This document shows, one piece after another, positions 52,413 to 61,212 of a DNA stretch of 64,000 bases. Below the pieces are notes generated by a model. The model ran no database searches. It was given only the letters and a program-made list of their open reading frames with translations, and was not told where the DNA came from. The stretch is from Brotaphodocola catenula (GTDB lineage Bacteria > Bacillota > Clostridia > Lachnospirales > Lachnospiraceae), in NCBI GenBank assembly GCA_020686985.1, contig JAJEPU010000016.1, positions 1 through 64,000 of the forward strand, read 5' to 3'. Within the stretch, counting starts at the first letter, position 1; the number at the start of each line of letters is the position of its first letter. The position numbers and the translations under genes are program-made.

Positions 52413-53354
52413 ATGAAGGGATATATAGCAAAAAGAACGGGACAGATGTTATTAGTTGTATTTCTTCTTTCTATTTTTATTTTCCTTCTGGTATCCATGA
52501 TTCCGGGCGACCCGGTTTATGCGATGCTTGGAGAGGAAGTATCACAGGAAGAATATGATCGAGTATTCCATGAATTGAAACTGGATCAGCCGGTGATTGT
52601 CCGGTATTTCAGCTGGCTTGCGGATGCGCTCCGTGGAGATCTCGGAGAATCCACCCAGTTCCACATGAAGACCTCGGAAGTACTTGCATCGAGAATTCCG
52701 ATCACTCTGTTTTTCTCGATTGCAGCGTTTATCATCAGCGTTCCATTCGGAATTCTGTTTGGAGTTATCAGTGCAGTGAATCGTGGAAAGCCACTTGATA
52801 CGGTTGTGACGCTGATCGCAAACGTGACGGCATGTCTTCCTCAATTCTGGTTCGCCTTGCTGATCATGTTCGTGTTTGCGATGAAGCTGGGCTGGTTGCC
52901 TTCCTACGGATTTGATTGGCCATGGGTGAATTCGATGGGATGGAAACAGATGATCATGCCACTGTTTTGTCTTTCCCTGGGAGGTATCGCTTCCACGACG
53001 AGACAGACGAGATCGAGTATGCTTGAAGTCATCCGTCAGGATTACATCCGAACCGCAAGAAGTAAAGGTATCGCAAACAACAAGGTTATTTATCTTCATG
53101 CTCTGAAAAATGCATTGATTCCGGTTATCACGATTCTCGGTATGAGACTTGGAAACCTGATTGCCGGTTCGATGTTTGTAGAATCTGTTTTCAACATCCC
53201 GGGAATGGGATCTCTGATGGTAAAGGCAATCCAGTCAAGAGACATTCCGGTTGTTCAGGCTTGTGTGCTGGCAATCGCGCTGGTATCCTGTCTGGTGAAT
53301 CTGGCAACGGATATCCTCTACGCAGTAGTCGATCCGCGAGTACGGTTTGAGTAA
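52413..53354 (+). CDS. Opp/Dpp-type ABC transporter permease (DppB-like)
   Basis: 313 residues, six spans. N-terminal KRTGQMLLVVFLLSIFIFLLVSMIPGDPVYAMLG and LDQPVIVRYFSWLADALRGDLGES are typical of DppB/OppB. The ATPase-docking segment is RQTRSSMLEVIRQDYIRTARSKG near residue 193. Family substrates include peptides, nickel, opines and, in several gut and plant-associated bacteria, plant oligosaccharides. Context favours the last: mannonate dehydratase and GH28 genes follow in the same run. Confidence 0.9.
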   Translation: MKGYIAKRTGQMLLVVFLLSIFIFLLVSMIPGDPVYAMLGEEVSQEEYDRVFHELKLDQPVIVRYFSWLADALRGDLGESTQFHMKTSEVLASRIPITLFFSIAAFIISVPFGILFGVISAVNRGKPLDTVVTLIANVTACLPQFWFALLIMFVFAMKLGWLPSYGFDWPWVNSMGWKQMIMPLFCLSLGGIASTTRQTRSSMLEVIRQDYIRTARSKGIANNKVIYLHALKNALIPVITILGMRLGNLIAGSMFVESVFNIPGMGSLMVKAIQSRDIPVVQACVLAIALVSCLVNLATDILYAVVDPRVRFE

Positions 53355-53368
53355 ATTGGGAGGGCAGA

Positions 53369-54223
53369 ATGAAAGATACAAAGAACATCAAAAAATTTTT
53401 CAAAACGGTATTTGCAAGAAAGGTGACGATCATCAATGCGATCATTGTCCTGCTCTTCATCTTTCTCGCACTATTCGCTCCGTTTGTCGCTCCGTATGAT
53501 CCGGATAAGCCCGACTTTGCGGCATTTCTTCAGATGCCGAGTACCGCTCATTTTCTCGGAACCGATAACTTTGGACGAGATGTCTTGAGCAGAATTATTT
53601 ACGGAACGAGAGTCAGCCTGATCATTGGCGTTCTCGCAGTCGTTGTGGCATGTGCAATCGGCACGGTGCTCGGAATGATCGCCGGTTATTTCGGTGGCTG
53701 GATCGATGATCTGATCACAAGACTGATGGAGGCGGTACGAGCAGTACCGCAGATCATTCTGGCGATGGCGCTGACCGCAGTATTTGGAAGCGGAATCAAG
53801 AACCTTGCAATCATCCTTGGAATTTCCTCAATGGCAGGATATGTCCGAATGATGAGAGGTCAGGTGCTTACGATAAAACAGGCAGATTACATCATGGCAG
53901 GAAAACTTCAGGGAAACAAAGATTTCCGCCTGATGTTTCGACACATTTTGCCAAACAGTATTTCCCCGATCATCGTTATGATGACTCAGCAGGTTGGTTC
54001 CACAATTCTTGCAGAGGCAGGCCTTAGCTTCCTCGGACTTGGAATCAGCGCACCGACAGCTTCCTGGGGAAGTATGGTCAGTGAGGGAAGAAACTATCTG
54101 ATGGACAATCCGGTCTTTGCACTTATTCCGGGTGTCTGCGTTGCGATTCTGGTTATTTCGTTGAATATGTTGGGTGACGGTGTTCGAGATGCTCTCGATC
54201 CCAGACTGAGAGGGGAAGCATAG
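53369..54223 (+). CDS. Opp/Dpp-type ABC transporter permease (DppC-like)
   Basis: 284 residues, six spans. LFIFLALFAPFVAPYDPDKPDF near residue 30, TDNFGRDVLSRIIYGTRVSLIIG near 62 and the docking segment MMRGQVLTIKQADYIMAGKLQG near 163 are clear. AEAGLSFLGLGISAPTASWGSMVSEGRNYL near 210 is the most diagnostic DppC/OppC motif. Starts 14 bases after the partner permease and ends one base before the ATPase gene. Confidence 0.92.
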   Translation: MKDTKNIKKFFKTVFARKVTIINAIIVLLFIFLALFAPFVAPYDPDKPDFAAFLQMPSTAHFLGTDNFGRDVLSRIIYGTRVSLIIGVLAVVVACAIGTVLGMIAGYFGGWIDDLITRLMEAVRAVPQIILAMALTAVFGSGIKNLAIILGISSMAGYVRMMRGQVLTIKQADYIMAGKLQGNKDFRLMFRHILPNSISPIIVMMTQQVGSTILAEAGLSFLGLGISAPTASWGSMVSEGRNYLMDNPVFALIPGVCVAILVISLNMLGDGVRDALDPRLRGEA

Positions 54224-54224
54224 G

Positions 54225-56255
54225 ATGGCAGAAAAACATTTATACGAGATCAAAAATATTGAGACGAGCTTTCGCACCGACGGAAAAATGTTTAAGGCAG
54301 TCGAAGATGTCTCCGTCTATCTGAATCCCGGAGAGATCATCGGAATTGTAGGAGAGTCCGGAAGCGGAAAATCCGTCACGATGATGAGTGCGCTTCAGCT
54401 GATTCAGGAGCCGGGCAAGGTCACCGGAGGAGAGGTTTATCTCGACGGAAGCGACAAAAACATGCTCAGTTATGGACCGAACAGTGCAGAAGTGAGAAAG
54501 ATGCGCGGTGGAAGAGTCAGCATGATCTTCCAGGAGCCGATGACTTCGTTAAACCCGGTTCTGACAGTCGGATTTCAGATTCAGGAAAATATCATCGAAC
54601 ATCTTCATTTGAGCAAAGAAGAGGCAAAGAAACGTGCGATCGAGATGATGAAGATGGTCAACATTCCGGATGCAGAGGAGAGATTCACCTATTATCCTCA
54701 GCAGTTCTCCGGTGGTATGCGTCAGAGAATCATGATTGCGATGGCAATGTCCTCCGAGCCATCTGTCCTTGTCGCAGATGAGGCGACGACGGCTCTCGAT
54801 GTAACGACTCAGGCTCAGATCCTTGAGATGATCCGTGACATCGCAAAGAAGACGAACACGGCTGTCGTGATCGTTACCCATAACCTTGGAATCGTCGCAA
54901 GATTCGCAGAGAGAATCTATGTCATGTATGCAGGCGGAATCGTGGAGACGACGGACGCTGAGAGGTTGTTTGAGAATCCGGAACACCCGTACACGAGAGC
55001 TCTTCTTCGTGCGATTCCGAGACTGGACGATGATCGTGACAGAATCCTGATTCCGATCGACGGACTTCCACCGAACCCGGCATTGCGTCCAGAGTACTGC
55101 CCGTTCTATGACCGGTGTGAGTACCACATGGATAAGTGTAAATCTCAGAAAAAGCCAGTTCTCAAAGAACTTGAAAAAGATCATTTCTGTGCCTGCCATC
55201 TGACGGAGGCAGAGAAAGCACTCAAAAAGGCGGAGATCGAGGCAAAGCCGGTGAAGAAGGCTGAGAGAGCTGTGATCGGCGATGAGATCTGTCTCGATGT
55301 AAAAGATGTGAAGAAGTATTTTCCGATCTACAAGGGAATGATGAGAAAGCATATCGGAGACGTGAAGGCGATCGAGGACATTAGCTTCCGCGTCAGAAAG
55401 GGTGAGACCCTCGGAATCGTAGGTGAGTCCGGATGTGGAAAGACAACCCTTGCGAGATGTATTATGAGAGTCTACCAGCCGGACAGCGGTGAGATCAATT
55501 TCAACGGAGTCGACATTGCAAAGTTCAACGACAAGCAGATGTATCCGTACCGCAAGCAGATGGCGATGATCTTCCAGGATCCCTTCTCCTCACTTGACCC
55601 GAGACAGACCGCAGAGTCGATTGTCGGGGAGTCTCTTCTGATTCACAAGCTCGTCAAGACGAGAGAGGAGTATGAGAAGAAAGTTGATGAACTGCTTCGG
55701 ATGGTTGATCTTGACCCGTCGATGAAGAACCGTGTTCCTCATGAGTTCTCCGGTGGTCAGAGACAGAGAATCGGAATTGCGAGAGCACTTTCCTCAAATC
55801 CGGATCTGATCATCTGCGATGAGCCGATCTCGGCACTCGATGTCTCGATTCAGGCGCAGATCATCAACCTACTTGAGGAACTTCAGGCGAAACTGGGACT
55901 GACGTACCTGTTTATCGCCCATGATCTTGCAGTTGTCAAACATATCAGTGATCGAATTCTCGTCATGTATCTCGGACGAATTGTGGAGATTGCGGAGTGT
56001 GAGGAACTTTACAGCAACACGCTTCATCCTTACACGAGGGTTCTGTTAGGGGCAGTTCCGGTCGCCGATCCGAAGGTCGAGAAGACGAGAGAGCGCGTGG
56101 AGATCCGCGGTGAGGTTCCGAGTCTTACGAACCGTCCGGCAGGATGCCCGTTCAGCGATCGATGCAACTGTGTGACTGACCGGTGCCGGAAGGAAGTTCC
56201 AAAGTTAAAGGATGTCGGAAACGGACATGAGGTTGCATGTTTCCTGTATGAGTAA
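54225..56255 (+). CDS. Fused Opp/Dpp-type ABC ATPase (DppD-DppF)
   Basis: 676 residues containing two complete ATPase halves in one chain. Half 1: Walker A GESGSGKS near residue 44, signature FSGGMRQRIMIA near 160, Walker B VLVADEATTALD, then an oligo_HPY region with the Cys-rich YCPFYDRCEYHMDKC near 290. Half 2: Walker A GESGCGKTT near 403, FSGGQRQRIGIA near 507, LIICDEPISALD, then a second Cys cluster, GCPFSDRCNCVTDRC, near 645. A charged Lys/Glu linker joins them near 335-355. In most systems these are two genes (DppD and DppF), so fusion guarantees a fixed 1:1 heterodimer. Starts one base after the permease stop. Confidence 0.93.
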   Translation: MAEKHLYEIKNIETSFRTDGKMFKAVEDVSVYLNPGEIIGIVGESGSGKSVTMMSALQLIQEPGKVTGGEVYLDGSDKNMLSYGPNSAEVRKMRGGRVSMIFQEPMTSLNPVLTVGFQIQENIIEHLHLSKEEAKKRAIEMMKMVNIPDAEERFTYYPQQFSGGMRQRIMIAMAMSSEPSVLVADEATTALDVTTQAQILEMIRDIAKKTNTAVVIVTHNLGIVARFAERIYVMYAGGIVETTDAERLFENPEHPYTRALLRAIPRLDDDRDRILIPIDGLPPNPALRPEYCPFYDRCEYHMDKCKSQKKPVLKELEKDHFCACHLTEAEKALKKAEIEAKPVKKAERAVIGDEICLDVKDVKKYFPIYKGMMRKHIGDVKAIEDISFRVRKGETLGIVGESGCGKTTLARCIMRVYQPDSGEINFNGVDIAKFNDKQMYPYRKQMAMIFQDPFSSLDPRQTAESIVGESLLIHKLVKTREEYEKKVDELLRMVDLDPSMKNRVPHEFSGGQRQRIGIARALSSNPDLIICDEPISALDVSIQAQIINLLEELQAKLGLTYLFIAHDLAVVKHISDRILVMYLGRIVEIAECEELYSNTLHPYTRVLLGAVPVADPKVEKTRERVEIRGEVPSLTNRPAGCPFSDRCNCVTDRCRKEVPKLKDVGNGHEVACFLYE

Positions 56256-56287
56256 GCAGTACCTCTTATAAAGTTGATTCTTATAGA

Positions 56288-56307
56288 GGTCGGTGAGATG
56301 ACCGACC
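56288..56307 (+). other. Hairpin between the ATPase and binding-protein genes
   Basis: GGTCGGT pairs with ACCGACC around GAGATG. No T-run follows. It could shield a downstream mRNA fragment and raise binding-protein level. Confidence 0.55.
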
Positions 56308-56361
56308 GATAATGATAAGAGCAAATTAAGGGAAAAAGGAGAAAAAAGGAGGAGGCAATTT

Positions 56362-57987
56362 ATGAAGTTCAAGAAAGTGTTATCGATGTTTTTGGCAGCA
56401 TCCATGTGTGCAGGTGCACTCAGCGGATGTGGGGGATCTGCAAAAGACAGCGCGGAAACGACAGCACAGCAGAGTGCGTCTGGGGAGACCACTGCAAGTG
56501 CTGAGTCATCCGCAGAGAGCAAGCCGGCAGGCACTCTGAAAGAGGGCGGAGACTTAAAGATTGCGATTCCGCAGTTCCAGAAGACTTTCTTCATGCCACA
56601 GTCGACTTCAACCGGTGACTGGTTCGCAGCACAGCCGGTTCTCGAACAGCTCGGCAGACAGCTTGAGGATGGTTCATATGAGCCGTGGCTTGCAGAGAAA
56701 TTTGAGACTGATGCGGATAACCTGACCTTCACGATCACGCTGAGAGATGGGGTAAAGTTCAGCGATGGCAGTGATTGCAATGCAGAGGTTGTTGCATGGA
56801 ACATTCAGCAGTATGTGGACAACGGAAAAGGATCTGAGGTCTGCAACCCGAAGAGCATCGAGGTAGTGGATGACAAGACGGTCAAGATCACGTTTGATGA
56901 GTGGTCAAACATCTGGGACAGCGCAATCGGCAGTGTCTTCATCGCTTCCAAGAAGGCTTATGATGATAATGGTGAAGAGTGGTGCAAGACACATGCAGTC
57001 GGCACCGGTCCGTTCATCCTTGATGAGTATGTAACCGATAACAAGGTAACCTACCACAAGAATCCGGATTACCGTATCGCGGGCGAGCCGCATATCGACA
57101 AGCTCGAGATCGACATGATGTCGGATGTGAACACGATGATGTCCGCAATGCTGAACAAGGAAGTCGGTGTTGCACTGAAGTTTGAGAGCGATTCGATCAT
57201 CAAACAGCTCCAGAATGCAGGATTCACAGCAATTGGACGTAAGACCGCAAACGTTGCAGATATCAAGCACATTATCTGGAACAGTAAGTCCGACAAGCAC
57301 CCGATGGGAGATCTGAAGGTTCGTCAGGCAATCATGCATGCAATTCCGTGGGACGATGTAGCAGGTGCACTTTCCGGTGGTATCGGTGAGGCAACCCCGC
57401 TGTTCGCAGCACCGGACTCCTGGGCATACAAAGAGGGAACCGAGTTCTATGAGTACAACATAGATCTCGCAAAATCGATGCTTGCAGAGGCAGGATATCC
57501 GGATGGATTTGACACTAAGATTTACTGCAAGTCTCAGGATAACGATACGGCTACCGCATTCCAGGCAATCCTGTCTTCCGTCAATGTCAATGCAGAGGTT
57601 GTAACGATGGACGCATCTGCTCTGGCTGAAATGCAGAAGGATGATGATATCGATGGATTCATTGCAAACCGTGGCGCAAGTAAGATGGACTTCACCGCAA
57701 ACTATATTCGCCTGTACTCCACCGAGGGTATCAAGAACCATGGCATCATGCTTGATCCGCCGGAATTTGAGGACCCGCTGTTTGCAGCAAGAGCCGCAAA
57801 GACTCAGGACGAGAAGAAAGAAAAACTTCAGGAAGCAGCTGTTGCACTCGCACATGACTATGTGATGATCACTCCTCTTGCTATCATTTACTATCAGTCC
57901 TTTGCAGATCCGGCACTTGCAGATACTGGAATTTACGATGTAAGCCTTGAGCAGTGGACTCCGGAAGCAGTACACTGGACCGAATAA
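56362..57987 (+). CDS. SBP_bac_5 substrate-binding lipoprotein
   Basis: 541 residues. Lipoprotein signal ends ALSGC near residue 22, with a Ser/Glu/Ala-rich tether to about 55. The family-5 binding domain then runs to the end, with LEDGSYEPWLAEKFETDADNLTFTITLRDGVKFSDG near 95-130 and VGTGPFILDEY near 213. VRQAIMHAIPWDDV near 320, and the C-terminal region around YIRLYST near 450, complete it. Binds the ligand for the importer above. Family members bind peptides, metals or sugars; the sugar interpretation rests on context. AAAGGAGGAGG precedes the ATG. Confidence 0.92.
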   Translation: MKFKKVLSMFLAASMCAGALSGCGGSAKDSAETTAQQSASGETTASAESSAESKPAGTLKEGGDLKIAIPQFQKTFFMPQSTSTGDWFAAQPVLEQLGRQLEDGSYEPWLAEKFETDADNLTFTITLRDGVKFSDGSDCNAEVVAWNIQQYVDNGKGSEVCNPKSIEVVDDKTVKITFDEWSNIWDSAIGSVFIASKKAYDDNGEEWCKTHAVGTGPFILDEYVTDNKVTYHKNPDYRIAGEPHIDKLEIDMMSDVNTMMSAMLNKEVGVALKFESDSIIKQLQNAGFTAIGRKTANVADIKHIIWNSKSDKHPMGDLKVRQAIMHAIPWDDVAGALSGGIGEATPLFAAPDSWAYKEGTEFYEYNIDLAKSMLAEAGYPDGFDTKIYCKSQDNDTATAFQAILSSVNVNAEVVTMDASALAEMQKDDDIDGFIANRGASKMDFTANYIRLYSTEGIKNHGIMLDPPEFEDPLFAARAAKTQDEKKEKLQEAAVALAHDYVMITPLAIIYYQSFADPALADTGIYDVSLEQWTPEAVHWTE

Positions 57988-58059
57988 AAAGGTCGAATAA
58001 AACGACCAAAGGGATAGACCAGATAGACCAGAGACGGAGACAGCAAGAGAGAACGGACG

Positions 58060-58090
58060 GTTACTGCTTGCGCAATGCGTGAACAGTAAC
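58060..58090. repeat. 31-bp imperfect palindrome, copy 4
   Basis: The best-preserved copy: GTTACTGCTTGCGC at the left and TGCGTGAACAGTAAC at the right pair with each other. It sits between the binding-protein gene and the mannonate-dehydratase-like gene, inside the probable operon. Confidence 0.8.
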
Positions 58091-58140
58091 GCCGGACGAC
58101 AAAAAAGACGGGGAGAAATTAGAAAAAGGCGGGTAGGACT

Positions 58141-59127
58141 ATGTTAGGAGAGAAGATCAAGATCCAGTCGAGAGTCAATTCCGACTACACCGACGAGCAA
58201 CTGCTTTTAATCAAGCAGATGGGAATCAAGTATGTATATGTAATCTTTTCCGATGAGGACAGCAACTATGACAGCGTGATGCGCTTCATGAACAGACTGG
58301 ACAAGTTTGGTCTGACCTGTACCGATGCGGGAAATGTGGGAATTTACAAGAACGCAAAGATTCATCTCGGACTTCCGGGAAGGGATGAGGCGATCGAGAA
58401 ATTCAACCAGTTCAACATTATTCTGGCAAAGGCAGGCATCCACATCGGATACATGACCTGGGAGCCGAACAAGGTGCTGACCTCAAAGTGGGCAGTCGGT
58501 GAGCAGACGAGAGGAGCCGTCGCAAGAATTGTCGACACCGATCAGCTTGCACAACTGCCGTACACACATGGAAGACTTTACACGAAGGAGGAGATGTGGG
58601 ACAACTTCAAATACTTCCTCGACCGGGTACTTCCGGTGTGTGAGGACATCGACTTGAAGCTCGCTCTTCATCCGAACGATCCGCCGGTAGACTGCCTGTG
58701 TGGAATCTCCAACCTGATTACCTCCGCAGAAGATTACAAGCATGCGTTTGAGCTTGCGGGAAACAGCCCGTATCTCGGCATGAAGATGTGTATCGGATGT
58801 TGGCTTGAGGGCGGAGAGCATTTCGGAAATGTTCTCGAGGACATCAAGTACTTCGTGGAGAATAAGAAAGTGCTCTGCGTACATTTCAGAAATGTCAGCA
58901 ACACCATACCGCGCTTCGAGGAAACTCTGCTTGAGGACGGCTACATGGATATGTACAAAGTCATGAAAGAGTTTGTCAAGGCAGATTACGACGGCGTGCT
59001 TCACGCTGACCACGTTCCGTTGTGGGGCGAGGGAGTCGGCACGGGTGGATCAACGACCGCATGGACATACAGCATGGGTTACATCAAGGCACTTTGGAAA
59101 TGTGCAATGGCAGAGGTAAACAAGTAA
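58141..59127 (+). CDS. Mannonate dehydratase-like enzyme (UxuA family)
   Basis: 328 residues, TIM-barrel xylose-isomerase-like fold. UxuA-type segments are DIDLKLALHPNDPPVDCLCGI near residue 172-195, GMKMCIGCWLEGG near 215 (metal Cys), VLCVHFRNVSNTIPRFEETLLEDGYMDMYKVMK near 240-275 (metal His), and YDGVLHADHVPLWGEG near 282 (metal Asp). UxuA removes water from D-mannonate to give 2-keto-3-deoxygluconate in uronate use. It is shorter than classical UxuA (about 360-395 residues), so a related sugar acid is possible. Its stop is one base before the GH28 start. The ribosome site is weak. Confidence 0.8.
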   Translation: MLGEKIKIQSRVNSDYTDEQLLLIKQMGIKYVYVIFSDEDSNYDSVMRFMNRLDKFGLTCTDAGNVGIYKNAKIHLGLPGRDEAIEKFNQFNIILAKAGIHIGYMTWEPNKVLTSKWAVGEQTRGAVARIVDTDQLAQLPYTHGRLYTKEEMWDNFKYFLDRVLPVCEDIDLKLALHPNDPPVDCLCGISNLITSAEDYKHAFELAGNSPYLGMKMCIGCWLEGGEHFGNVLEDIKYFVENKKVLCVHFRNVSNTIPRFEETLLEDGYMDMYKVMKEFVKADYDGVLHADHVPLWGEGVGTGGSTTAWTYSMGYIKALWKCAMAEVNK

Positions 59128-59128
59128 A

Positions 59129-60421
59129 ATGATTAATATTCTTGATTTCGGAGCCGTGGGCGACGGAGTCACGCTTGATACGCAGGCAGTCCAGCAGGCG
59201 CTGGACTCCTGCCGTGAAAGCGGTGGCGTTGTGCTTGTCCCGGGCGGAAGAACATACAAAATCGGAACCATTCAAATTTACTCCAACACCGAACTTCATA
59301 TTGAGAGCGGGGCAGTGCTCAGGCAGAGCGAGCGCATCGAGGATCTTAGAAGTATTACGGTTGTGGAAAAATCAAACAATGAGACGGACATTCCCTCATA
59401 TATCAACTGTGAGTACAATGGCAAACCGGCTCATTATTTTATTTATGCAACGGGTGAGAATATTCGGATCACCGGTCACGGAGCGATTGATGGAAATGAG
59501 GTGGTCTACTACGGAACCGAGACCCAGTACCACATCGAGGGTGCGTGGTATCCGAGAACTCCGCTTCTCTATATCGAGGATGTCCGCCACTTCACAATCA
59601 CCGGCGTGACGCTTCAGAATTCCGCATTCTGGACGCTCCACATGGTCGGCTGTCAGGATGTTCTCGTCGATGGAATCCGGATTCTGAACAATATGAAGAT
59701 GGCAAACTGTGACGGAATCGACCCGGATCATTGCCGGAATGTGAGAATTCAGAACTGCTACATCGAGTCAGCGGACGATTGCATTGTGCTCAAGACGACC
59801 GAGGCGGAACAGAAATACGGGGCGACCGAAAATGTAATTATCAGCGGTTGTATCCTCGAGTCGACGAGTGCGGCAATCAAGTTCGGAACGGAGAGCGAGG
59901 GCGATTTCAGAAATATCCTGATCGACAACTGCATCATCCGAAAGTCGAACCGTGGCGTAGCTCTTCAGCTTCGCGATAAGGGAAATATCGAGAATGTGCA
60001 GATTCGCAACCTGATGATTGAGACGAGAAACTTCATTGACCAGTACTGGGGCAATGCGGAAGGCATCTACATCACCGCGGAGGAGCGCCATGAGGGTCGC
60101 CCGTTCGGAAAGATTCGCAATGTAAAGCTCGAGAACATTCAGATCACCGGCGAGAGCGGAGTCTTCGTGTACGGATCAAAGCCAGGGCATATCGATGGAA
60201 TCTCGATGAAGGACATCTCGGTTCATCTGCTCAAAAACAGCAAGTGGGCTTGTGACGGTTACGACATCCGACCGTGTGACGGCGAGGGACTTCTCGCAGG
60301 TAAGATCTACGGCGCATACATTCGCGGGGCGAAGAATGTGACCGTCCAGAACCTGAATGCGGAGGCAGAGGATGGTTTCCCGTATGGAGGAGAGGTCTTC
60401 TGGGATGAAGCGGAAGCGTAA
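59129..60421 (+). CDS. Glycoside hydrolase family 28 (polygalacturonase-like), cytoplasmic
   Basis: 430 residues, right-handed beta-helix. NILDFGAVGDGVTLDTQAVQQALD at the start and NTELHIESGAVLRQS near 52 are typical of bacterial exo-acting GH28. Catalytic segments are NCDGIDPDHCRNVRI near 192 (Asp) and ESADDCIVLKTTE near 210 (Asp-Asp). IKFGTESEGDFRNI near 250 stands at the usual GHG site, and NRGVALQLRDKGN near 272 at the RIK site. There is no signal peptide, so it should act inside the cell on imported galacturonide or rhamnogalacturonide oligomers. Confidence 0.87.
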   Translation: MINILDFGAVGDGVTLDTQAVQQALDSCRESGGVVLVPGGRTYKIGTIQIYSNTELHIESGAVLRQSERIEDLRSITVVEKSNNETDIPSYINCEYNGKPAHYFIYATGENIRITGHGAIDGNEVVYYGTETQYHIEGAWYPRTPLLYIEDVRHFTITGVTLQNSAFWTLHMVGCQDVLVDGIRILNNMKMANCDGIDPDHCRNVRIQNCYIESADDCIVLKTTEAEQKYGATENVIISGCILESTSAAIKFGTESEGDFRNILIDNCIIRKSNRGVALQLRDKGNIENVQIRNLMIETRNFIDQYWGNAEGIYITAEERHEGRPFGKIRNVKLENIQITGESGVFVYGSKPGHIDGISMKDISVHLLKNSKWACDGYDIRPCDGEGLLAGKIYGAYIRGAKNVTVQNLNAEAEDGFPYGGEVFWDEAEA

Positions 60422-60470
60422 GAAAATTTTTAAGTAGTAAGTAAGATAGTCAGGTTAAGATAATGAGATG

Positions 60471-60525
60471 AAAAACAGCGATGAATCGGAGAAAAAATTA
60501 ATTTCTGATTCATCGCTGTTTTTAT
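60471..60525. terminator. Bidirectional terminator between GH28 and GntR genes
   Basis: AACAGCGATGAATC (60474-60487) pairs perfectly with GATTCATCGCTGTT (60507-60520), with A and T runs outside on each strand. Confidence 0.92.
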
Positions 60526-61200
60526 TTACTGCTGTTCCTTTAAATTCCTGGAAACCGTGATCTCCTGATTGTCGATGTGCTCGCGGATTGCGGTCTTTGC
60601 CTCTGCGACGTGGCGACCACGGATTGCCTTGAGGATATTGTCGTGCTCAACGACGAGGATCTGGCGTTTGTCAGCGTCCTTGATGTACTCGAGGCGGTAG
60701 CGGTACATCTGCTCTCTCAAATTGTTCAGAATCTGAACGAGACGGTTGTTTCCGGTTCCGTTGTAAATGATGTCGTGGTAGCGCTCATCGGTCTCTGCCA
60801 TGCTCATTGCATCGCCGGAGGTGATTGCAATGCGGAACGCATTCTGTGCTTCCTGAAGCTCACGGATGTCATCTTCGGTCATACGCTGGCAGGCAAGCTC
60901 GATTGCAAGTTCCTCGAGGGAACGGCGAACCTCAAGCACATCGCGCAGACTCTTCTCGGAAATCTTTGCGACTTCTGCTCCCTTTCTCGGAATCATGAGA
61001 ACGAGACCCTCCAGCTCGAGTTTGCGGATTGCCTCGCGGATCGGGGTACGGCTTACGCCGAGGCGGTCGGCAAGTTGAATCTCCATCAGACGTTCACCCG
61101 GCTCAAGTTCGCCTTTTAAGATTGCCTGGCGCAGGGTGTTGAAGACTACATCGCGAAGTGGCAGATATTCGTTCATATTGACTTTCAGTTCATGATTCAT
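60526..61200 (-). CDS. GntR-family regulator, FadR/FCD subgroup
   Basis: 224 residues. The GntR winged helix has LPLRDVVFNTLRQAILKGELEPGERLMEIQLADRLGVSRTPIREAIRKLELEGL (residues 13-66). The all-helical FCD ligand domain runs from about 85, with the metal-binding FCD residues around DERYHDIIYNGTGN and the late HDNILKAIRGRHVAEAKTAIREH. FCD regulators often respond to sugar acids or other carboxylates. Despite lying beside the GH28 gene, it follows ispE by 12 bases and is probably transcribed with it, so its targets are open. Confidence 0.9.
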   Translation of the reverse strand: MNHELKVNMNEYLPLRDVVFNTLRQAILKGELEPGERLMEIQLADRLGVSRTPIREAIRKLELEGLVLMIPRKGAEVAKISEKSLRDVLEVRRSLEELAIELACQRMTEDDIRELQEAQNAFRIAITSGDAMSMAETDERYHDIIYNGTGNNRLVQILNNLREQMYRYRLEYIKDADKRQILVVEHDNILKAIRGRHVAEAKTAIREHIDNQEITVSRNLKEQQ

Positions 61201-61212
61201 AATGCACTCTCC

